This document shows, one piece after another, positions 60,463 through 64,000 of a DNA stretch of 64,000 bases (position 1 is the first letter of the stretch; the number at the start of each line of letters is the position of its first letter). A program made the translations under genes and the position numbers. This DNA comes from Thiomicrorhabdus sp965602805 (lineage in GTDB: Bacteria; Pseudomonadota; Gammaproteobacteria; Thiomicrospirales; Thiomicrospiraceae). Under the pieces are notes generated by a model that was given only the letters and a program-made list of their open reading frames with translations, searched no databases and was not told where the DNA came from. Location: the NCBI GenBank assembly GCA_965602805.1, contig CBFCZK010000005.1, forward strand, positions 117,934-181,933, in the 5' to 3' direction.

Positions 60463-62193
60463 TTAAGCACACTCCTCTAGCTTTTTAAAGTAGCGAAGTT
60501 TAGATGCTTTGATCTTATCAAGATCGGCAATGACGAGGCTACCAATACAGTTATTGAAGTCTGGCGCTAGACTAAAATCTATAAACTGAGTACCTTTATC
60601 TTCACACAGATCGACATACTGCTTGAACAGCATAGGCAGTGTTTCACCCTGTTCGTTCAGGAGCTCATTAAGGCGTCTAAAGCAGGTTTTATAGTCACCT
60701 GTAAATTCTTTTAAGGCCAATTGCTTAATTTCGTCGGAGACGATAAACGGACATTTGGCATTGGCGACATCTTCTGCAAAGGCCAATTGAGTATTATAAA
60801 AACTAACAATGAGTTCTCTGCCTCTTGCCGAGTACGCGTTGCTTAAGCTAATTGAGCCCATCAGATATTTGATTTCGGGATGATGGGCAAGATAGTTGCC
60901 CATTCCCATCCATAAATAATCCAATGCACGCGTGCCCCAGTATTGAGGTTGTACAAAACAGCGTCCGAGTTCAAGGGTCTTCGGTAAATACTTTTGCATC
61001 TCTGGTTTGATATGGTACATATGGTTCAGATACAGCGCATCTTGACCTTGTTCTTCCATGAGCTTGCCACATTCCCCTAAGCGGTAACCACCGACCAGTT
61101 CAAGATTTTTGTCATCCCATAAGATAAGATGACGATAAAAGCGGTCGTATTTGTCTAAATCCCAGTTACTGCCAGTACCTTCACCGACTTTTCTAAATGT
61201 CAGTTCTCTTACGCGTCCCAACTCTTGAATAATGGCAGAATCGGCTTTGTAGTCGACCATATACAGGTCTAAGCCCGTTGGGGTTTTCATGATATGTTCA
61301 GCTTGCTTTAAATCTTCTCGAATGGATTGACGGCATGCTGGCTCAGTGATGGTTTCAACGGTCTCAAAAGGGCATTTTACAGAGTCATTTTTATACTTAA
61401 AGAGCTTGTAGGTATGCTCTCTAATGGCTTTAGCGGCCGTAGGAAGAGTCAGCCCGGACTGTTTGATAGATTCCCATGGAATAAGTTTTCCGGCTTTTAA
61501 TTTAATGTTTTGATTACGTTTATTAAACATTTCATGCATTAAAAGCATGCTGCCTAAAGGTTTGTAGATTGCAGAAGCGGTATAGAATCCCAGTGAGTTT
61601 CGGGCTTTGATCTGCACGGGCAGAACGGGTGAGTTGGTCTTTTTAGCTAATCTTAAAAATCCGGTTTTCCATTTGCAATCCATAATGCCTGTCGGTCTTG
61701 CTCGTGAGACTTCGCCGGCAGGGAAAATAACAATCGCCTCTTCGTTCTCTAAAGCTTCGGCCATTTTTTGAAAGTTGGCTTTATGATTGGCACCTTTAGA
61801 CATATTGTCGACAGGAATAATAATGTTTTCCAGTGGCTGGATACTCTGCAGAAGATCATTCGACACGCTTTTGACGTCTGTACGAACCGAGCGCACCATT
61901 TTCAATAAAGCAAAGCCATCTAAGGTTCCAATAGGATGGTTGGCGACAATAATAACGCGCCCCTGAGAAGGAATGTTTTTTAATGAATTACCACAGGTCT
62001 GGTATGAAAAAGACAGGTGTTTTAAAACTTCATCGATAAAGGAAAACCCTTCTAAGTGTGGATTGGCCTCAATGAAGCTCGATATTTCATTCTCGTGTGA
62101 GGTAGCCTTGATGAGCTTAAGTGCCATCTTGCCTTTAAAAGTTCTATTCAGGCTAGGGAACTTTGACTCGAGAATTTGATCGAAATTTTGCAT
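60463..62193 (-). CDS. olsF: Bifunctional acyltransferase, OlsF-type ornithine lipid synthase
   Basis: 576 residues with two enzymes fused. The N-terminal half is a PlsC/LPLAT domain (NHPIGTLDG at 85-93, with His and Asp spaced five apart as in the OlsF-like subfamily; FPAGEVSR near 158). The C-terminal half (about 290-570) is a GNAT-like OlsB/hemolysin N-acyltransferase domain (VRELTFRKVGEGTG, ELGRCFVQP). OlsF of other gammaproteobacteria makes the phosphorus-free ornithine lipids from ornithine and fatty acyl donors, a phosphate-saving membrane lipid. Length agrees with OlsF (about 580). Monocistronic. Confidence 0.85.
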   Translation of the reverse strand: MQNFDQILESKFPSLNRTFKGKMALKLIKATSHENEISSFIEANPHLEGFSFIDEVLKHLSFSYQTCGNSLKNIPSQGRVIIVANHPIGTLDGFALLKMVRSVRTDVKSVSNDLLQSIQPLENIIIPVDNMSKGANHKANFQKMAEALENEEAIVIFPAGEVSRARPTGIMDCKWKTGFLRLAKKTNSPVLPVQIKARNSLGFYTASAIYKPLGSMLLMHEMFNKRNQNIKLKAGKLIPWESIKQSGLTLPTAAKAIREHTYKLFKYKNDSVKCPFETVETITEPACRQSIREDLKQAEHIMKTPTGLDLYMVDYKADSAIIQELGRVRELTFRKVGEGTGSNWDLDKYDRFYRHLILWDDKNLELVGGYRLGECGKLMEEQGQDALYLNHMYHIKPEMQKYLPKTLELGRCFVQPQYWGTRALDYLWMGMGNYLAHHPEIKYLMGSISLSNAYSARGRELIVSFYNTQLAFAEDVANAKCPFIVSDEIKQLALKEFTGDYKTCFRRLNELLNEQGETLPMLFKQYVDLCEDKGTQFIDFSLAPDFNNCIGSLVIADLDKIKASKLRYFKKLEECA

Positions 62194-62388
62194 CTGTTTT
62201 TAGAACCTGTGTGGTGCGTGAAAGACATACTATACGTATATTTGCAACTTACATGATTTAACGTTTCCATTCGGGTATAAGTAAAATCTATTTCAAGGCA
62301 TAAGTCTTTATTATTAAAGAGTTTGCTGTAGCCAGGTAGAGCGTTAGAGTTTTCTGTTGAGGGTATAAGGAATATACTTGTGCGAGGG

Positions 62389-62408
62389 GGCGGCTATAGG
62401 TAGCCGCC
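62389..62408. terminator. GC-rich hairpin between the histone-deacetylase-like and olsF genes
   Basis: GGCGGCTA-TAGG-TAGCCGCC, perfect 8-bp stem, 58 bp past the deacetylase-like stop on the minus strand. There is no T-run on the minus strand, so its role is uncertain. Confidence 0.5.
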
Positions 62409-62465
62409 TTATATTATCAGCGGCTTTATAGGTAAAGGTCGAGGAGGTTTGTTTAAGAGTTGTAT

Positions 62466-63614
62466 TTAATTACTGTATTGATGGTGTTGGATTAATTTGT
62501 CTAATTGCTCTCTGCTGTCAACTTCATCTTCAGGTGATTCACCCATTGGGTTAAGGCTTTTTTGAGGGTTGTTTAATAAAGTATGAAAAGTCCCAGCAAC
62601 ACATTCTGCTAATGGCTCAAGCTTATAGCCGCCACCCAATGAGAAACTAATTCGACCATTGCATAAATTTTTGGCTGAAGCTAGGCATCGATCAACCAGT
62701 TGATTAAATCCAATGACTGACATGCGGTGATCTGCAAGAGGGTCTTGCCAGTGAGCGTCATAACCTGCGAAAACAATGATGTGATCAGGTTTAAATGCAG
62801 CGAGTTTGGCTTCAATGATTTCATCGTAAGCACCCAGGTAGGCACTGTTTCCTACTCCGGCTCTAAAGGGGCAGTTAATGTTGGTGCCGGCAGCTTCACC
62901 GTTGCCGGTGTGTTTTGCATCACCTGTGAGTGGCCAAAAAGGGTGTTGGTGGATTGAAATGGCCATTATCGATGGGTCGTTGATGGTTAAGTCTTGGGTG
63001 CCATTGCCGTGGTGAACATCGAAGTCGATAATAGCAACGCGTTTGACGCCACGATATTTTTGTAAAGCACGCGCAGCAATAACATCACTATTAAAGATGC
63101 AAAACCCCATCGCTTTGTTCTCAAGGGCGTGATGGCCTGGTGGGCGTAGTAGCGCAAAGCCATTTTCAATCTGTCGGTCATAGACGGCAAGGTTAAGATT
63201 GATGGCGCTGCCTGCAGCCATCTTGGCTGCGGCGAAAGTGTGTTCATTAATATAGGTATCTTCTTGGTATTCATTATAGAAGTTCTCACCCTCTTCACTG
63301 AGTATCTCAATTTCATCAATATAGCCTTGTTGATGAGCGAGTAACAACTCGTCATTACTGGCTAAACGTCCTGCGACAGGTGTTAATTGAGGCCAAAGAT
63401 TTTGTTTTGTAAGCGCTTTATCAATCGCTTTAAGACGTTTGGCATTTTCAGGATGATCGATATGGTCGTGAAGGTAGAAAGAGGCATCAAGCACAACACC
63501 GGTTTTATGGATGGTAGATTGGCTGTTAAGTTCAGCGGCAATCAGAGGTGATGTGAGACCGCTGGCAGTTAAGGCTGCTATTTGTTGAATAAAGTGACGG
63601 CGAGAAAGAGACAT
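62466..63614 (-). CDS. Histone deacetylase family protein with Tat signal
   Basis: 382 residues. The N-terminus MSLSRRHFIQQIAALTASGL carries the twin-arginine motif (SRRHFI) and a hydrophobic stretch, suggesting export by Tat. The rest is an arginase/deacetylase-fold zinc hydrolase: RPPGHHA (157-163), DFDVHHGNGTQ (197-207, supplying two zinc ligands), GYDAHWQDPLA (third ligand) and a final GGGY. Family members deacetylate acetyl-lysine, acetylpolyamines or acetoin-related compounds. A periplasmic location would favour a small acetylated substrate such as acetylpolyamine. Monocistronic. Confidence 0.88.
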   Translation of the reverse strand: MSLSRRHFIQQIAALTASGLTSPLIAAELNSQSTIHKTGVVLDASFYLHDHIDHPENAKRLKAIDKALTKQNLWPQLTPVAGRLASNDELLLAHQQGYIDEIEILSEEGENFYNEYQEDTYINEHTFAAAKMAAGSAINLNLAVYDRQIENGFALLRPPGHHALENKAMGFCIFNSDVIAARALQKYRGVKRVAIIDFDVHHGNGTQDLTINDPSIMAISIHQHPFWPLTGDAKHTGNGEAAGTNINCPFRAGVGNSAYLGAYDEIIEAKLAAFKPDHIIVFAGYDAHWQDPLADHRMSVIGFNQLVDRCLASAKNLCNGRISFSLGGGYKLEPLAECVAGTFHTLLNNPQKSLNPMGESPEDEVDSREQLDKLIQHHQYSN

Positions 63615-63740
63615 AACGACACACCTAATATAAAAAGTAAGAAAATAAATCTTACAGTGTTTGTAAGCTATTAGTAATACAGTGAGTTACGTAACAAAAT
63701 GAGCATAAATGTACACGGCTCTAAATATTATTGGAAGATA

Positions 63741-63752
63741 GCCAGGCCTGGT
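63741..63752. repeat. Variant palindrome GCCAGGCCTGGT
   Basis: One mismatch from the core, upstream of the Tat-deacetylase gene in the terminal 386-bp gap. Confidence 0.7.
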
Positions 63753-63860
63753 AAAAAGTTTGGATGTAAACAAGCCTTAAAAGAGAGTAGATAGACGGTG
63801 CTTAATTGAGGTGAGAATTATGGGCTATATCTATGAAAGAGTACTTTTTGTGGGTAAGTC

Positions 63861-63869
63861 TGTGGATAA
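63861..63869 (+). promoter_or_regulatory. Single DnaA box TGTGGATAA
   Basis: Perfect consensus box in the terminal gap, with no other boxes nearby; may be incidental or may regulate the promoter at 63955. Confidence 0.4.
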
Positions 63870-63954
63870 AGCTTCCTGAAAGGGTACTTTAGGCAGTCTT
63901 TTAGGTCAAATGTCATAAAAAAGTAAATAAATAGTAAAAAGGTTGAAATAACAC

Positions 63955-63982
63955 TTGCGTAGTTTGCTGGATTGGTTAGAAT
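63955..63982 (+). promoter_or_regulatory. Strong promoter-like sequence at the right edge
   Basis: TTGCGT, 16-bp spacer, TAGAAT, followed by the GC-rich ACGCCCCG discriminator and preceded by an A/T-rich UP-like stretch (about 63915-63953). This composition is typical of stringently controlled rRNA or tRNA promoters, so a stable-RNA operon may start just beyond base 64000. Confidence 0.5.
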
Positions 63983-64000
63983 ACGCCCCGTTCCGAAGCA

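Noticed and set aside
1..64000. CRISPR arrays, tRNA genes, phage or integrase genes
   Set aside because: No regularly spaced direct repeats, no tRNA-like cloverleaf and no phage-type proteins were seen on reading through both strands; a covariance-model search would be needed to exclude small RNAs.

Overview
The window looks like the origin-proximal part of the chromosome of a gammaproteobacterial chemolithoautotroph, most plausibly of the Thiomicrospira / Hydrogenovibrio / Thiomicrorhabdus group. Evidence seen in the sequence: dnaA-dnaN-recF-gyrB on one side and rpmH-rnpA-yidC-mnmE on the other side of a cluster of DnaA boxes, a class I phosphoribulokinase (Calvin cycle) next to gyrB, a ferredoxin-type 2-oxoacid oxidoreductase (korAB) and glutathione-dependent formaldehyde oxidation genes. 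The genus is an inference from gene content and moderate G+C; no rRNA gene is visible.

Layout. 1-10.1 kb: 5' part of polA (cut by the window edge), thrB, a membrane diguanylate cyclase with a duplicated sensor region, a P2-type cation ATPase and rluF. 10.2-13.5 kb: korA-korB plus a small helical protein, preceded by a frameshifted small membrane ORF. 13.6-17.8 kb: a small exported protein divergent from a TonB-dependent receptor / PepSY reductase-like pair. 17.9-25.2 kb: fghA-adhC formaldehyde detoxification, a Spy/CpxP-like periplasmic protein, tsaC carrying a perfect parS site, DUF3581, an M48 lipoprotein protease, DUF4197 and a PsiE-like protein. 25.3-33 kb: LonH-type protease, EamA, DUF2238 and DUF6868 membrane proteins, an ABC-ATPase remnant, hemF-hslR and an outer-membrane protein. 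33-43 kb: prk, gyrB, hsp20, DUF4870, recF, a CDF metal exporter, dnaN, dnaA. 43-50.6 kb: the probable oriC, a TSUP permease, a YqaA/DedA protein, an MBL-fold hydrolase with a membrane partner, rpmH-rnpA-yidC-(unknown)-mnmE. 50.7-60.2 kb: two separate RND efflux pairs with a YigZ/IMPACT gene between them. 60.4-64 kb: an OlsF-type ornithine-lipid synthase, a Tat-signal histone-deacetylase-family protein, and a strong promoter-like sequence running off the right edge.

The main non-coding signal is a 12-bp perfect palindrome, ACCAGGCCTGGT, found 14 times exactly (0.004 expected by chance) plus 6 one-mismatch copies. Twelve exact copies are intergenic, almost all at gene 3' ends. In several copies the flanks extend the palindrome with different but complementary arms, one giving a complete bidirectional terminator. 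This looks like a genome-dispersed 3'-end/terminator repeat, or a binding site for a dimeric protein, that I cannot match to a described family. Other accessory signals are three copies of a MITE with 18-bp inverted ends (one abutting tsaC, one next to the ABC-ATPase remnant), a parS site about 22 kb from the predicted origin, and 11-bp-phased direct repeats upstream of the TonB receptor.
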